Origin: an uncultured Eubacteriales bacterium
Lineage (GTDB): Bacteria > Bacillota > Clostridia > Oscillospirales > Oscillospiraceae
DNA length: 64,000 nt
Direction: 5' to 3'
Assembly: GCA_900079765.1 (NCBI GenBank)
Contig: LT599017.1
Coordinates: 310,001 to 374,000, forward strand
Below are positions 17,463 to 25,887 of this stretch, piece by piece; position 1 is the stretch's first letter, and every line of letters starts with the position of its first letter. The notes beneath the pieces were generated by a model. It was not told the DNA's origin. It made no database searches and saw only the letters and a program-made list of their open reading frames with translations. The position numbers and the translations under genes were made by a program.

Positions 17463-17491
17463 TTGCAATCTTTCCTCAATCGGGGTATAAT
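17463..17491 (+). promoter_or_regulatory. Promoter of the signal peptidase pair
   Basis: TTGCAA, 17-bp spacer, TATAAT, 38 bases before the first ATG. Confidence 0.75.
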
Positions 17492-17529
17492 ACCATCCTG
17501 ACGAAACATCCCCGGAGGAGTTGAGACCC

Positions 17530-18123
17530 ATGGCAAAGCGCTTGTACAGATTCCCGGCGCGGGAGGAGACGCTCACCGGGGCGGAGGTCTTTAAGGTGGA
17601 CCTTTACTTCTGGCTGCAGGCGCTGACGGTAGCCCTGGTGGGCCTTATTCTGCTCTTTACCTTCGTGGGCCGGGTCATTGGCGTGGACGGAAACAGTATG
17701 TTTCCTACCCTCCACAATGGGGATACCATGCTCCTTCAGGGTTTGGGATACACGCCCCGCCAGGGGGACGTGGTGGTACTCACCAAGTATTTCGACAGTG
17801 TCCAGGGACCTATCGTTAAGCGGGTCATTGCCACCGGGGGCCAGACCGTGGACATCGACTACGCTGCCGGCACCGTCACGGTGGACGGCGTGATGCTGGA
17901 CGAGACCTATATCAAAGAGCCCATGCGCGAGCCTTTTTTTGAAGGTACCTCCCACGTGATGGTACCCGAGGGACAGATCTTCGTCATGGGGGACAACCGC
18001 AACGACTCGCTGGACAGCCGGTTCCCCGCCCTTGGAACGGTGGACCAGCGCTATGTTCTGGGCCGGGTGCTCATGGTGCTTATGCCCGTGGACCATTTCA
18101 AGTGGATCAGTCAGGGGGAATAA
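17530..18123 (+). CDS. lepB: Signal peptidase I (first of a tandem pair)
   Basis: Cleaves Sec/Tat signal peptides outside the cytoplasmic membrane. 197 residues, Gram-positive type with a single N-terminal membrane helix (about 34-53). Catalytic Ser is in GVDGNSMFPTL and the Lys general base in IVKRVIATGG; GDNRNDSLDSR is the conserved box E. The start is the ATG at 17530, 9 bases after GGAGGAG; the TTG at 17521 is too close to it. The stop overlaps the start of the second copy (TAATG). Confidence 0.95.
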   Translation: MAKRLYRFPAREETLTGAEVFKVDLYFWLQALTVALVGLILLFTFVGRVIGVDGNSMFPTLHNGDTMLLQGLGYTPRQGDVVVLTKYFDSVQGPIVKRVIATGGQTVDIDYAAGTVTVDGVMLDETYIKEPMREPFFEGTSHVMVPEGQIFVMGDNRNDSLDSRFPALGTVDQRYVLGRVLMVLMPVDHFKWISQGE

Positions 18124-18701
18124 TGATGGCGGAAGAAAAGATTCTGGAGGAGGAATCGCCCGAGGAGGGCGGCCTTGCCATGGCGCTCTACGAGTGGCTC
18201 CAGGTGGTGGTGGGGTGCCTAACGGCCATCGTGCTGCTGTTCCTCTTCGTGGGGCGCGTCCTCTATGTGGACGGCGACAGCATGGTCCCCACTCTTCATG
18301 ATAGAGACGTGATGGTTGTCCAGGAGCTGGGGTATGCCCCTCGTCAGGGGGACGTGGTTGTTCTCACCCAGGAGTTTCGAACCGTGACCGGCCCCATTGT
18401 CAAGCGGGTCATTGCCACCGGCGGCCAGACCGTGGACATCGACTACGACGCCGGCACGGTGACCGTGGACGGCATCGTTTTGGACGAGCCCTATATCAAC
18501 TATGAGCCCATGCAGGTCCCCCGGTATGAGGACTACTCCCGCATCACCGTTCCGGAGGGGCAGATATTCGTCATGGGGGACAACCGCAATCACTCCAACG
18601 ACAGCCGTGACATGCTCCTCGGCACCGTCGATACCCGCCGGGTCATTGGCCGCGCCGTCACCGTCCTTTTTCCGGTCCAGGACTTCGGTTTTATTGAATA
18701 A
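18123..18701 (+). CDS. Signal peptidase I (second of a tandem pair)
   Basis: 192 residues, clearly paralogous to the upstream gene: VDGDSMVPTL (Ser), IVKRVIATGGQTVDIDY (Lys region, nearly identical) and GDNRNHSNDSR. The N-terminus is longer and acidic (EEKILEEESPEEGG) before the membrane helix. ATG at 18123 overlaps the preceding TAA; a second ATG follows immediately. Tandem type I peptidases may divide substrates or dosage; the sequence does not say which. Confidence 0.94.
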   Translation: MMAEEKILEEESPEEGGLAMALYEWLQVVVGCLTAIVLLFLFVGRVLYVDGDSMVPTLHDRDVMVVQELGYAPRQGDVVVLTQEFRTVTGPIVKRVIATGGQTVDIDYDAGTVTVDGIVLDEPYINYEPMQVPRYEDYSRITVPEGQIFVMGDNRNHSNDSRDMLLGTVDTRRVIGRAVTVLFPVQDFGFIE

Positions 18702-18774
18702 ATTAAAATATTTTATATTTTGACACATATTTTGCTTACTTGTCATTTGAAAAGTGTGGTAAAACAAAAATACA

Positions 18775-18829
18775 ACGAGCAATTAGCTACGCTGAACGTA
18801 AGTCCAGTTGTCGCTGACTGCTCGTTTTG
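18775..18829 (+). terminator. Weak terminator or leader hairpin
   Basis: ACGAGCA (18775-18781) pairs with TGCTCGT (18819-18825), which is followed by TTT. It may end the signal peptidase transcript or act in the leader of the small gene at 18868. Confidence 0.4.
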
Positions 18830-18867
18830 ATTTGAGGCGGCGTATGACGTCAGAAGGAGGTGGGATT

Positions 18868-19263
18868 ATGAAACGCATCCAATCCGCGTGCCTGAGCCAG
18901 ACCATTCACTTCCAGCTGAAGGAGGACACCGGTCACGCCCAGGCCGTCAGCCTGGGCAAGGCCGAGTACGAAAACTATAAGCGCCTGCTGGATCGGAATG
19001 GCACCCCCGCTGCTCTGTACTTCCTCCTAAGCCAGCTCCCGGTACATGGCCGGGGCCTCGTCCTTCTTTGCCAGGGTTTCCACCGCCAGTACCTCTACTT
19101 TGACGACCCGCTCGCCAAAGCGGATCTCCAGCACGTCACCGGCCTTCACGTCGTAGGAGGCCTTCACAGGCCGCCCGTTGGCGGTGACCCGGGCGTTGTC
19201 GCAGGCCTCGTTCGCCACCGTGCGCCGCTTAATAAGCCGGGAGACCTTGAGCCATTTGTCTAA
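18868..19263 (+). CDS. Small hypothetical protein, possibly truncated or frameshifted
   Basis: An unusually strong Shine-Dalgarno (AAGGAGGTG, 18854-18862) precedes ATG 18868. The first ~57 residues (start MKRIQSACLSQTIHFQLKED) look like a genuine soluble small protein. After about 19026 the frame runs antisense to the last codons and the rest of rqcP, giving protein that looks like noise (repeated GLHVVGG). A TAA lies one base out of frame at 19028-19030, so the real protein may end there through an indel, or a recombination may have replaced its 3' end. Function unknown. Confidence 0.4.
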   Translation: MKRIQSACLSQTIHFQLKEDTGHAQAVSLGKAEYENYKRLLDRNGTPAALYFLLSQLPVHGRGLVLLCQGFHRQYLYFDDPLAKADLQHVTGLHVVGGLHRPPVGGDPGVVAGLVRHRAPLNKPGDLEPFV

Positions 19264-19269
19264 GCGCAT
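19027..19269 (-). CDS. rqcP: S4-domain protein RqcP (YabO/Hsp15-like)
   Basis: 80-residue S4 RNA-binding protein. MRLDKWLKVSRLIKRRTVANE and the motif ARVTANGRPVKASYDVKAGD are characteristic. In Firmicutes YabO/RqcP stabilises the 50S-peptidyl-tRNA complex during alanine tailing with RqcH. It lies downstream of HU and mazG as in the Bacillus yabN-yabO order. Overlaps tail-to-tail with the plus-strand small gene at 18868. Confidence 0.93.
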   Translation of the reverse strand: MRLDKWLKVSRLIKRRTVANEACDNARVTANGRPVKASYDVKAGDVLEIRFGERVVKVEVLAVETLAKKDEAPAMYRELA

Positions 19270-19290
19270 CGTTTTTCCCCCATGATAGAA

Positions 19291-19320
19291 ACGGGGCTGC
19301 CGCGGACGCGGCAGCCCCGT
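19291..19320 (-). terminator. Hairpin between HU and rqcP
   Basis: Perfect 14-bp GC-rich stem (19291-19304 with 19307-19320); in the minus direction it is followed by TTTCTATC. Probably a partial terminator after the HU gene. Confidence 0.55.
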
Positions 19321-19329
19321 TTATCTTAT

Positions 19330-19474
19330 GATTTAAGCTGTCATGCTCCGCACCCTGCGCGATGGCGTATAACTCCTCTGACTGCGCAAAAACGCGCTAG
19401 GGATTGCGCCCCTTCTGCATTTTCGCTCCTCAGCGTCGTTATCCGCCTGCTCCCGGGTACTCACCGTTTCTTAA
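19330..19474. other. Intergenic stretch with no recognised feature
   Basis: About 145 bases between the hairpin and the HU stop. No supported gene. Its unusual composition next to a GC-rich hairpin would fit a dispersed intergenic repeat, but only one copy is in the window. Confidence 0.3.
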
Positions 19475-19750
19475 TTACTTCGCGACAACGTCCTTCAGGG
19501 CCTTACCGGCCTTGAAGACAGGAACCTTGGAAGCGGGAATCTCGATGCTGGCCTTGGTCTTGGGGTTGCGGCCGATGCGGGCGGCGCGGCTCTTCACCTC
19601 AAAGCTGCCGAAACCGACGAGCTGGACCTTGTCGCCGCCGGAGAGGGCGTCGGTGATGGACTCGATCGCGGCGTTGACGGCGGCCTCGGTGTCCTTCTTG
19701 GACAGGCCGGATTTCTCAGCAGCGGCATTGATGAGCTCAGCTTTATTCAT
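19475..19750 (-). CDS. hup: DNA-binding protein HU
   Basis: Nucleoid protein of the HU/IHF family. 91 residues, standard length. [21 protein letters not shown]-terminus, [11 protein letters not shown], and the DNA-intercalating beta-arm [24 protein letters not shown] in which the Pro lies at the usual place. Located between mazG and rqcP, an order common in Clostridia. Confidence 0.97.
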   Translation of the reverse strand: MNKAELINAAAEKSGLSKKDTEAAVNAAIESITDALSGGDKVQLVGFGSFEVKSRAARIGRNPKTKASIEIPASKVPVFKAGKALKDVVAK

Positions 19751-19804
19751 AGTGGTACTCCTCCTAATTTCTTTTGCGGCGGCGAGGGCCTGCCGCGTGT
19801 ATAC

Positions 19805-20611
19805 TTAAAGCGTTTCCGCTTTTAAGTCCTGCTTTGCCTCTTCCCATAGCTTGTCCAATTGGGCGAGGCTCATGCCCTCCAGGGCCTCTCCCCGGCTGCG
19901 GGCCAGCGCCTCTACCTTGGAAAAGCGTGAGACGAACTTGTCGGTGGCCTTTGTCAGGGCTTCCTCCGGGTCCACATGAAGGAACCGGGCCGCGTTCACG
20001 GCGGAGAAGAGCAGGTCCCCCAGCTCCTCCTCAACATTGGAGCTCTCGGCCACGGCGGCCTTGAACTCCCCCAGCTCCTCGTCCAGCTTGTCCACCGCGC
20101 CCGACACGTCGCTCCAATCGAACCCGGCCTTCTTCGCCTTTTTCTGCACCTTCTCGGCCCGCCACAGGGCGGGGAGAGAGCGGGCGACAGCCTCCAGCGC
20201 GTCGGTGTGGGTGGCTTGTCCCTTCTCCTCGCGTTTGAGGTCCTCCCAGTTGGAGAGGACCTCACCGGTGCCGGAGACCGTCACATCCCCAAACACATGG
20301 GGGTGGCGGAAGATGAGCTTTTTGCAGATCCCGTCTGCCACGCCGTTCAAGTCGAAGGTCCCGGTCTCGGCCTCCATCTGGGCGTGGAGCACCACCTGGA
20401 GCAGCACGTCGCCCAACTCCTCCCGGAGGTGGGCGGTACTTCTCTCATCGATGGCCTCCACGGCCTCATAGGCCTCCTCCAGGAAATTGCGGCGGATGCT
20501 CTCGTGTGTCTGCTCGGCGTCCCAGGGGCAGCCTCCAGGGGCGCGGAGGATTTTTATGATCTCCTCCAGATCCTTTACGCCATAAGATTCCTTATAAACA
20601 AAATTTATCAT
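19805..20611 (-). CDS. mazG: Nucleoside triphosphate pyrophosphohydrolase MazG
   Basis: Hydrolyses (d)NTPs to monophosphates and PPi, a house-cleaning enzyme. 268 residues with two MazG repeats. The first has CPWDAEQTHESIRRNFLEEAYEAVEA and EELGDVLLQVVLHAQ, the acidic Mg-binding helices; the second has ELGEFKAAVAE and EEELGDLLFSAVNAAR. The tetrapyrrole-methylase domain found fused in Bacillus YabN is absent. Lies 36 bases downstream of the MOP flippase stop and is probably in one transcript with it. Confidence 0.95.
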   Translation of the reverse strand: MINFVYKESYGVKDLEEIIKILRAPGGCPWDAEQTHESIRRNFLEEAYEAVEAIDERSTAHLREELGDVLLQVVLHAQMEAETGTFDLNGVADGICKKLIFRHPHVFGDVTVSGTGEVLSNWEDLKREEKGQATHTDALEAVARSLPALWRAEKVQKKAKKAGFDWSDVSGAVDKLDEELGEFKAAVAESSNVEEELGDLLFSAVNAARFLHVDPEEALTKATDKFVSRFSKVEALARSRGEALEGMSLAQLDKLWEEAKQDLKAETL

Positions 20612-20647
20612 ATTTCACAGTCTCCTGCAAGAGCTTTTCGGAAAAAA

Positions 20648-22276
20648 TCAAGAAATACGAAGGATTTTTGCGATTTTATCCCCCTTGGGCATGAGCTCAA
20701 GGTCCTCCCTGGAGATGGCTTTGAGGGCCAGCACCAGAACAAGGTAGACCACGCCGCCTACACCGATGGCAAAGATGGTGGAGATGGCGTTACCCAGGTG
20801 GAGGAAATTGGTCAGCAGTCCATAGCTCGCCCAGGCTGCGCCCGCCATGACGGCGGAGGAGAGGAAGGGCTTGAGGGCGGCCTTAAGAAAACGGGGCGGG
20901 GCAGGGATGGTGCGGTGGATGATGAAAAGCTCCAGGGCGGAGATGACGATAAAGCAACATAGGGTGCCGACGGGTGCGCCGTTGATGCGGATATCGGGAT
21001 TGCCCACCAGCGTGTAGTTCACCAGAATCTTCACCACGCCGCCGATGGCCACCGCCAGAATGGGCAGATTCACCATGCCGTTGGCCTGGAGGATGGAGTT
21101 GCATAGCAGCTGCAGGGCCACGAAAATGGATGCAATGCCCAGCACGGACAGAAGCGGCCCGGCGATGGAGACGTCGATGGCGGGGAAGAGAAGGCCCATG
21201 ATAGGCCCGCCCAGAGCGAAGAGGCCCATGCCCATGGGCAGCGCCAGCAGCAGACCCACCCGCAGGGCAGACTCGCTGATGCGCTGCGCCTCGCGGCGGT
21301 CCCGCCTGGCTAGGGCGGCGGAGACAGCGGGGATGATGCACGCGGTGAGGGGTACCATCATAGAGAAAGGCAGGTTGTAGATGGACATGGTTTTGCTGTA
21401 AATACCATAGAGCCCCCGGGCAGCATCCAGCGCCTGGATTTCGTTCAGGCTATCCACCGCTTTGTATACGCTCTGAAGCTGGCTCATCACCAGCTTGGTG
21501 TCGATGAGCGTGACCAGGGAGGTGGCGGCGGACCCCAAAGTAATGGGGATGGCCAGCTGCATGAGATTGACGAAAATACGCTTGGAGCTCTGGGGCTTAT
21601 CGGTGGCGGTGGTGCGGGCTTTCCCCTGTCGGGCGTGGAAGAAGATGAAGAGAATGTAGACCAGCGCCACTACGCTGCCGGTGGACACGCCGATGATGGC
21701 CCCCACGGAGCCGAATTCGGGCCGGTCCAGCGCCTTCACGAAGAGGATGGCCAGAGCGAGGCCCACGATCAGCTTGAAGAAGGCCTCGATGACCTGGGAG
21801 ATGCCGGTGGGCCTCATGTCGAAGTGGCCCTGGAAGTATCCCCGGAAAGAGGACATGATACACACGCACAGCACCGACGGGGCCAGGGCCAGTACGCAGT
21901 AGACCGCCTTGGGGTTGCTGATGAGGATCTGTGCCATGGGTCCCGCCAGCACGGTCATGCAGAAAAAGCTGACCAGACCCAAGGCGAGAAACGCGAGGGA
22001 GGCGACCCTGAAGGTCTTCTCCACCTGGTTCTGGCGGCCCAGGGCGTTGGCTTCCGAGATGGTCTTGGAGAGGGCGACGGGGAGACCGGCGGTGGAAATG
22101 GTCAGGAAGAAATTGTAGATGTTGTAGGCGCTGTTGTAGTCGCCCATTACCTCGTCAGAGAGGATGTTCCCCAGCGGAATCCGGTAAATCGCTCCGATGA
22201 CCTTGACCAGAATGGCGCTGACGGCCAAAATCGCCGCGCCGCCAAAGAACGTATTTTTCTTTTCAGAGCTTGACAA
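20648..22276 (-). CDS. MOP-family polysaccharide/lipid flippase (SpoVB/YabM-like)
   Basis: 542 residues with about 14 hydrophobic segments. The N-terminus GGAAILAVSAILVKVIGAIYRIPLG is typical of the SpoVB/MurJ-like polysaccharide-transporter family of Firmicutes. Position directly upstream of mazG matches yabM in Bacillus. The start is a TTG at 22276 with AAGGA upstream. Substrate (lipid II or a related lipid-linked precursor, possibly for spore cortex) cannot be set from sequence. Confidence 0.85.
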   Translation of the reverse strand: MSSSEKKNTFFGGAAILAVSAILVKVIGAIYRIPLGNILSDEVMGDYNSAYNIYNFFLTISTAGLPVALSKTISEANALGRQNQVEKTFRVASLAFLALGLVSFFCMTVLAGPMAQILISNPKAVYCVLALAPSVLCVCIMSSFRGYFQGHFDMRPTGISQVIEAFFKLIVGLALAILFVKALDRPEFGSVGAIIGVSTGSVVALVYILFIFFHARQGKARTTATDKPQSSKRIFVNLMQLAIPITLGSAATSLVTLIDTKLVMSQLQSVYKAVDSLNEIQALDAARGLYGIYSKTMSIYNLPFSMMVPLTACIIPAVSAALARRDRREAQRISESALRVGLLLALPMGMGLFALGGPIMGLLFPAIDVSIAGPLLSVLGIASIFVALQLLCNSILQANGMVNLPILAVAIGGVVKILVNYTLVGNPDIRINGAPVGTLCCFIVISALELFIIHRTIPAPPRFLKAALKPFLSSAVMAGAAWASYGLLTNFLHLGNAISTIFAIGVGGVVYLVLVLALKAISREDLELMPKGDKIAKILRIS

Positions 22277-22279
22277 AGG

Positions 22280-22375
22280 GCGACAGTCCTTTCAGAATCC
22301 AGCCGCCGTATTCGGCGGCCCTACGTTGTGGGATAGGGCTTTGTAGGGCCGCCATGTGATGGCGGCCGCCCCTCG
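22280..22375. repeat. Hairpin-rich spacer, terminator of mtaD and possible dispersed repeat
   Basis: Contains GCCGCC/GGCGGC inverted pairs at about 22301-22320 and a 9-bp stem (22347-22355 with 22359-22367). The CCTACG and GTAGGGCCGCC blocks have the look of intergenic repeats in related genomes, but only one copy lies in the window. Confidence 0.4.
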
Positions 22376-23671
22376 TCAGCCGAAGAGATGGGGCAGGGCG
22401 TACTCCGCCACCTCGCGGCGGATGCGCTCCATATCCAGGGTGAGGAACTCCCCATTTTTGTATATGACCTTGCCCCGGCACATATTCATCACCACGTCGC
22501 AGCCGTGGGCGGCGTAGACCAGGTTGGAGATAACGTCGTGCCGGGGGATGAGGTTGGGCTTTGTGAAGTCCACCAGAATGAGGTCCGCGTCGCACCCCAC
22601 GGCGACGCGCCCGCTGTTGCGGCCCAGGGCCTTTGCCCCGTTCACCGTGGCCATTCGCAGCGCGTCGATAGGGAGGAGGGCCAGCGGGTCGCGCTCCGCG
22701 CCGTTTTGCAGCATGGCGGCGATCTTCATATCCTCAAACATATCGGTGCTGTTGTTGGAGGAGACCCCGTCGGTGCCGATGGCCACGTTGACCCCGGCCT
22801 TGCGCATCCCGATCACGGGTGCAATGCCGCTGCCCAGTTTCAGGTTGGAGCAGGGGTTGTGGGCGGCGGTGACTCCCTTAGCGGCCAGAATGGCCCAGTC
22901 CTCCGGCGTGGTCCATACGCAGTGGGCTGCAATGGCCCGCACGTCGAACACGCCGTGCTTTGCCAAAACCTGAGTGGGTGTCAGCCCAAACCGGGCCACG
23001 CACTCCTCATGCTCCTTTTTCGTCTCGGAGACGTGGACGTGCATCCCCAGACCATTTTCCTTGGCATACCCCACTAAATACTCCCAAAGCTCCGGCCGGG
23101 AGGTGTACTCGCCGTGGAGGGACGCGTCCACCAGAATCTGTCCGCCATTATACCCGTGCCACCGCTCGACCAGTTCCCTGGTCTCGATGCAGGCGGCGTG
23201 ACCGGCGGGGTCGAAGGCCTCCTCACCCAGCGTGGCGCCCCGGGTAATGTTGGCGTTCATTCCGGAGGAGGCTACCTCCTGAGCGATGGCGTCGCAGAAC
23301 ATATACATGTCCTCGATGGCGGTGGTACCCGAGGCGATCATCTCGGCAAGCCCCAAATCTGTGCAGGCCCGGATGGCCCGGTCGTCCCACTTGTCTTCCA
23401 CCGGGAAAATGTAGTTAAAGAGCCAGTCCTGCAAATCATGCCCGTCCCCATAGCCCCGCATGGCGGTCATGGGAATGTGGGTGTGGGTGTTGACGAGGCC
23501 GGGCATCAGTACGTTGCCCTTCCCGTCGATCACCTCGTCAAATTTGCCCTGGGGCTTATCAAGCCCCACATACGCGATCTTTCCGCCCTCCACAGCCACA
23601 AAAGCGTTGTCCAGAACTGTGCCTGACTCGTCCATCAGGACGGCGGTGACGTTGATAAAAAGAGTTGACAT
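22376..23671 (-). CDS. MTA/S-adenosylhomocysteine deaminase-like amidohydrolase
   Basis: 431 residues of the metal-dependent amidohydrolase superfamily. NTHTHIPM supplies the HxH metal ligands, VHVSETKKEHE the third His with substrate-contacting Glu, and GTDGVSSNN the catalytic Asp; MRGYGD follows the first motif as in MtaD. It probably deaminates 5'-methylthioadenosine and SAH to inosine derivatives. Start at 23671 with GGAGGAGAG upstream. It is 25 bases downstream of the purine nucleoside phosphorylase gene, so the two form a purine/methylthio salvage unit. Guanine or adenosine substrates are possible alternatives. Confidence 0.87.
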   Translation of the reverse strand: MSTLFINVTAVLMDESGTVLDNAFVAVEGGKIAYVGLDKPQGKFDEVIDGKGNVLMPGLVNTHTHIPMTAMRGYGDGHDLQDWLFNYIFPVEDKWDDRAIRACTDLGLAEMIASGTTAIEDMYMFCDAIAQEVASSGMNANITRGATLGEEAFDPAGHAACIETRELVERWHGYNGGQILVDASLHGEYTSRPELWEYLVGYAKENGLGMHVHVSETKKEHEECVARFGLTPTQVLAKHGVFDVRAIAAHCVWTTPEDWAILAAKGVTAAHNPCSNLKLGSGIAPVIGMRKAGVNVAIGTDGVSSNNSTDMFEDMKIAAMLQNGAERDPLALLPIDALRMATVNGAKALGRNSGRVAVGCDADLILVDFTKPNLIPRHDVISNLVYAAHGCDVVMNMCRGKVIYKNGEFLTLDMERIRREVAEYALPHLFG

Positions 23672-23696
23672 AGTCTCTCCTCCGTTCAAAAAGGGC

Positions 23697-24521
23697 TTAC
23701 ATGCCCTTCAGGCACTCCAGCACCAGCCGGGAGAACTTATCCTTACACGCAGCGGCTGCCTCCAGCACCTCTTCCTCACTGAGGGGCTGGTTTAGGATGC
23801 CGGCGGCCATGTTGGAGAGAAGGGTAAAGCCCAGAACCTGCATCCCGCAGTGCCCGGCGGTGATGACCTCCGGCGCGGTGGACATGCCGCAGGCGTCGGC
23901 ACCCAGAGTGCGGGCGAGGCGGACCTCGGCGGGGGTTTCGTACTGGGGACCGGGCCAGTACATATAGACGCCCTCGCGCAGGTCGAGACCCAGCTCACCG
24001 GCGGCCTTGCGGGCCACGTCCCGGAGCGCGGGGGTGTAGAGGTGGGACGCGTCGGGGAACCGCACACCAAACTCGCTCAGGTTCTCGCCCCGGAGGGGGG
24101 ACTCCATGAAAATTTTGATCTGATCGGTGATGAGCATCAGGTCGCCTGCCTTCCATGTGGTGTTCACACACCCGGCGGCATTGGTCACCACCAGTGTGTC
24201 GCACCCCAGCAACCTTAGCACCCGCACCGCGTAGGAGACCTCCTCGTAAGAGTACCCCTCGTAGTGGTGCATCCGTCCCTGCATGACGGCGACCTTTTGC
24301 CCTGCCAGGGTGCCGAAGACCAGCTGGCCCTTGTGCCCCGGCGCGGTGGACGCCTTGAAGTGGGGAATCTCCCCGTAGGGGACGGCGACAGCGTTCTCAA
24401 CTTCATCTCCCATAAAGCCCAGGCCGGAGCCCAGCACCATGGCCACCTTGGGCGAGAAATCCCCGATTTTGGCGCGAATATAGTCGGCACTCTCCTGGTA
24501 CTGGGCAAACGAGTAGTTCAT
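23697..24521 (-). CDS. punA: Purine nucleoside phosphorylase I
   Basis: Trimeric-type phosphorylase cleaving inosine/guanosine to base plus ribose-1-P. 274 residues. Motifs: VLGSGLGFMGDEVE phosphate loop, GQLVFGTLAG, MQGRMHHYEGYS (catalytic His), TNAAGCVN (catalytic Asn region) and GMSTAPEVI. Starts at 24521 (MNYSFAQYQ) with AAGGAGG about 7 bases upstream; the 27-residue extension is not family-like. It could process inosine derivatives made by the downstream deaminase. Confidence 0.94.
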   Translation of the reverse strand: MNYSFAQYQESADYIRAKIGDFSPKVAMVLGSGLGFMGDEVENAVAVPYGEIPHFKASTAPGHKGQLVFGTLAGQKVAVMQGRMHHYEGYSYEEVSYAVRVLRLLGCDTLVVTNAAGCVNTTWKAGDLMLITDQIKIFMESPLRGENLSEFGVRFPDASHLYTPALRDVARKAAGELGLDLREGVYMYWPGPQYETPAEVRLARTLGADACGMSTAPEVITAGHCGMQVLGFTLLSNMAAGILNQPLSEEEVLEAAAACKDKFSRLVLECLKGM

Positions 24522-24564
24522 AATGCTTGTCCTCCTTAAAATATTGCGGCCTGGTCTTGCACTC

Positions 24565-24600
24565 AAAAAGACGGGGGCGCAGCGGCTCAGCCGCGCCCCC
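24565..24600 (-). terminator. Terminator after the zinc-ribbon/coiled-coil gene
   Basis: GC-rich stem-loop (GGGGGCGC 24573-24580 with GCGCCCCC 24593-24600, plus inner GCGGC/GCCGC pairing), followed on the minus strand by GTCTTTTTG. Confidence 0.75.
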
Positions 24601-24606
24601 ATAGCG

Positions 24607-24999
24607 TTACAGCTCTTTCCCGCAGGTCTTGCAGAACTTGTCGCTGCGCCCGCAGATGCCGCCGCAGTCCGGGCACTCCCGGGCGCTGCGCAGAACGGCG
24701 ACGCGCTCCCTCAGCTCCTCGACGGCGGCGTGTTTCTCGTCCAGGCTTTTCAGCATGGACTCCACGTCGGCCTGGTTGCTCTCCTTGCCCTGGTGGGTGC
24801 TGTATACCACCTGGCCGATGCCACGCAGCAGCTCTCCGATGTCGGTCTTCAGGTCGAAGATCTTCATATTTAGCTTGGCGATGTCAACCATCTGCCCGGC
24901 ATACTTCCCCGCGTAGCGTGCGGTGGTCTCCGCCGCCTCACTCACAGTGGCGGCTGTGTCCCGTACCCTGTCAAGCAGCTCTTTCACGCGTTCATCCAT
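24607..24999 (-). CDS. Coiled-coil protein with C-terminal zinc ribbon, function unknown
   Basis: 130 residues. The N-terminal ~100 residues are Ala/Glu/Lys-rich helices (ERVKELLDRVRDTAATVSEA) predicted to coil; the C-terminus has CPDCGGICG and CKTCGKEL, a four-Cys zinc ribbon. Such short helical zinc-ribbon proteins are common in Clostridia without known function. Start at 24999, with AGGAGG 9 bases upstream. Flanked by a terminator on its downstream side and a 52-base gap from the Crp-like gene. Confidence 0.75.
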   Translation of the reverse strand: MDERVKELLDRVRDTAATVSEAAETTARYAGKYAGQMVDIAKLNMKIFDLKTDIGELLRGIGQVVYSTHQGKESNQADVESMLKSLDEKHAAVEELRERVAVLRSARECPDCGGICGRSDKFCKTCGKEL

Positions 25000-25084
25000 G
25001 AATAAAGACCTCCTAATATAGGATTTACCCATAATATGCGGCCGGATAGAGGTATTCTACATCGGCCTCGGGGAAATTGCAACG

Positions 25085-25801
25085 TCATATGTCGGCTCCC
25101 GGCCAGGATCTGGCGCCTTTTCCCCAGGTTTGCACCAAAAGCTCATACTGGGACGGGCTTACGCGCACCTTCCCCCGTACGATGGTGAGGCACCCCATCT
25201 CCTGAAGGCGGAGCAGGCACCGGTCTACCGTCTTCACACTCATAATGAGCTCGCTGGCGATGGCCTGGCGGGTCTTTGGCACCATCGTGGGGCGGCTCGT
25301 CTCCGGCGGGTGCTGGGCACAGTAGCGCAGCAGGTAGATGGCCGCCCGGTCGAGGCTTGACCGAAAAGCCGACTTGCCCCGGTAGAAGGAGCTGTCGTAG
25401 GTTTTTCGGTTGCACAGGGCGGAGGTCATGCGCAGAAAGGGTAGGTCGCTGTCCAGACAGCGGGACACCAGCGCCGCTCCGCACCGCAGCACTGTGCAGT
25501 CGGTTCCCGCCATGACGCTGGAAGCGTAGTTGGGGATGCCGGCCAGCAGTTCCAGGTCGGACAGGATACTGGGTGCTTCCAGAGTGAGAAAGCTGGACTT
25601 CTTCCCGTCCTCGGTTTCGCCAAAGGTGACCAGCTCTCCGGCCAGCAAAAAGTAGGCGTATTGTACCGGGTCCTCCTGCCAGACCACCACTTGACCGACG
25701 GTCAGGTTTACTAGCTGCCCGGAATCGATCAGCGTAGAGGGGATTTTTGAGAGAAACTCAGCGACCTTCGGGTCGCGCTGCGCGAAACGAGAAAGGTCCA
25801 A
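25085..25801 (-). CDS. Crp/Fnr-family transcription regulator
   Basis: 238 residues. The N-terminal cupin-like effector domain is recognisable (VVWQEDPVQYAYFLLAGELVTFGETEDG). The C-terminal winged helix has TRQAIASELIMSVKTVDRCLLRLQEMG and the wing IVRGKVRVS. No FeS-binding N-terminal cysteine cluster is seen, so it is not a classical Fnr. The start is a TTG at 25801, preceded at 8 bases by GGAGG. A short palindrome just upstream may be its own operator. Effector and regulon are unknown. Confidence 0.85.
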   Translation of the reverse strand: MDLSRFAQRDPKVAEFLSKIPSTLIDSGQLVNLTVGQVVVWQEDPVQYAYFLLAGELVTFGETEDGKKSSFLTLEAPSILSDLELLAGIPNYASSVMAGTDCTVLRCGAALVSRCLDSDLPFLRMTSALCNRKTYDSSFYRGKSAFRSSLDRAAIYLLRYCAQHPPETSRPTMVPKTRQAIASELIMSVKTVDRCLLRLQEMGCLTIVRGKVRVSPSQYELLVQTWGKGARSWPGADI

Positions 25802-25822
25802 TCAAGCCACCTCCAGAACAAT

Positions 25823-25838
25823 ATGTAACATTTTACAT
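25823..25838. promoter_or_regulatory. Palindrome upstream of the Crp-like gene
   Basis: ATGTAA-N4-TTACAT, 22-37 bases upstream of the TTG start; symmetric, of a size fitting autoregulation by the adjacent Crp-family protein. Confidence 0.45.
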
Positions 25839-25887
25839 CATCCTGCGTAAAAAAGCAATGAAATCAAGGCCTGAAACCGTCTTCACG

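Noticed and set aside
17433-17464. 11-bp hairpin as terminator of yhaN
   Set aside because: It lies 235 bases beyond the stop and has no plus-strand T-run; evidence is too weak.
18720-18748. TTGACA after the second signal peptidase as promoter of the small gene
   Set aside because: The hexamer 17 bp downstream (TCATTT) is a poor -10; left unannotated.
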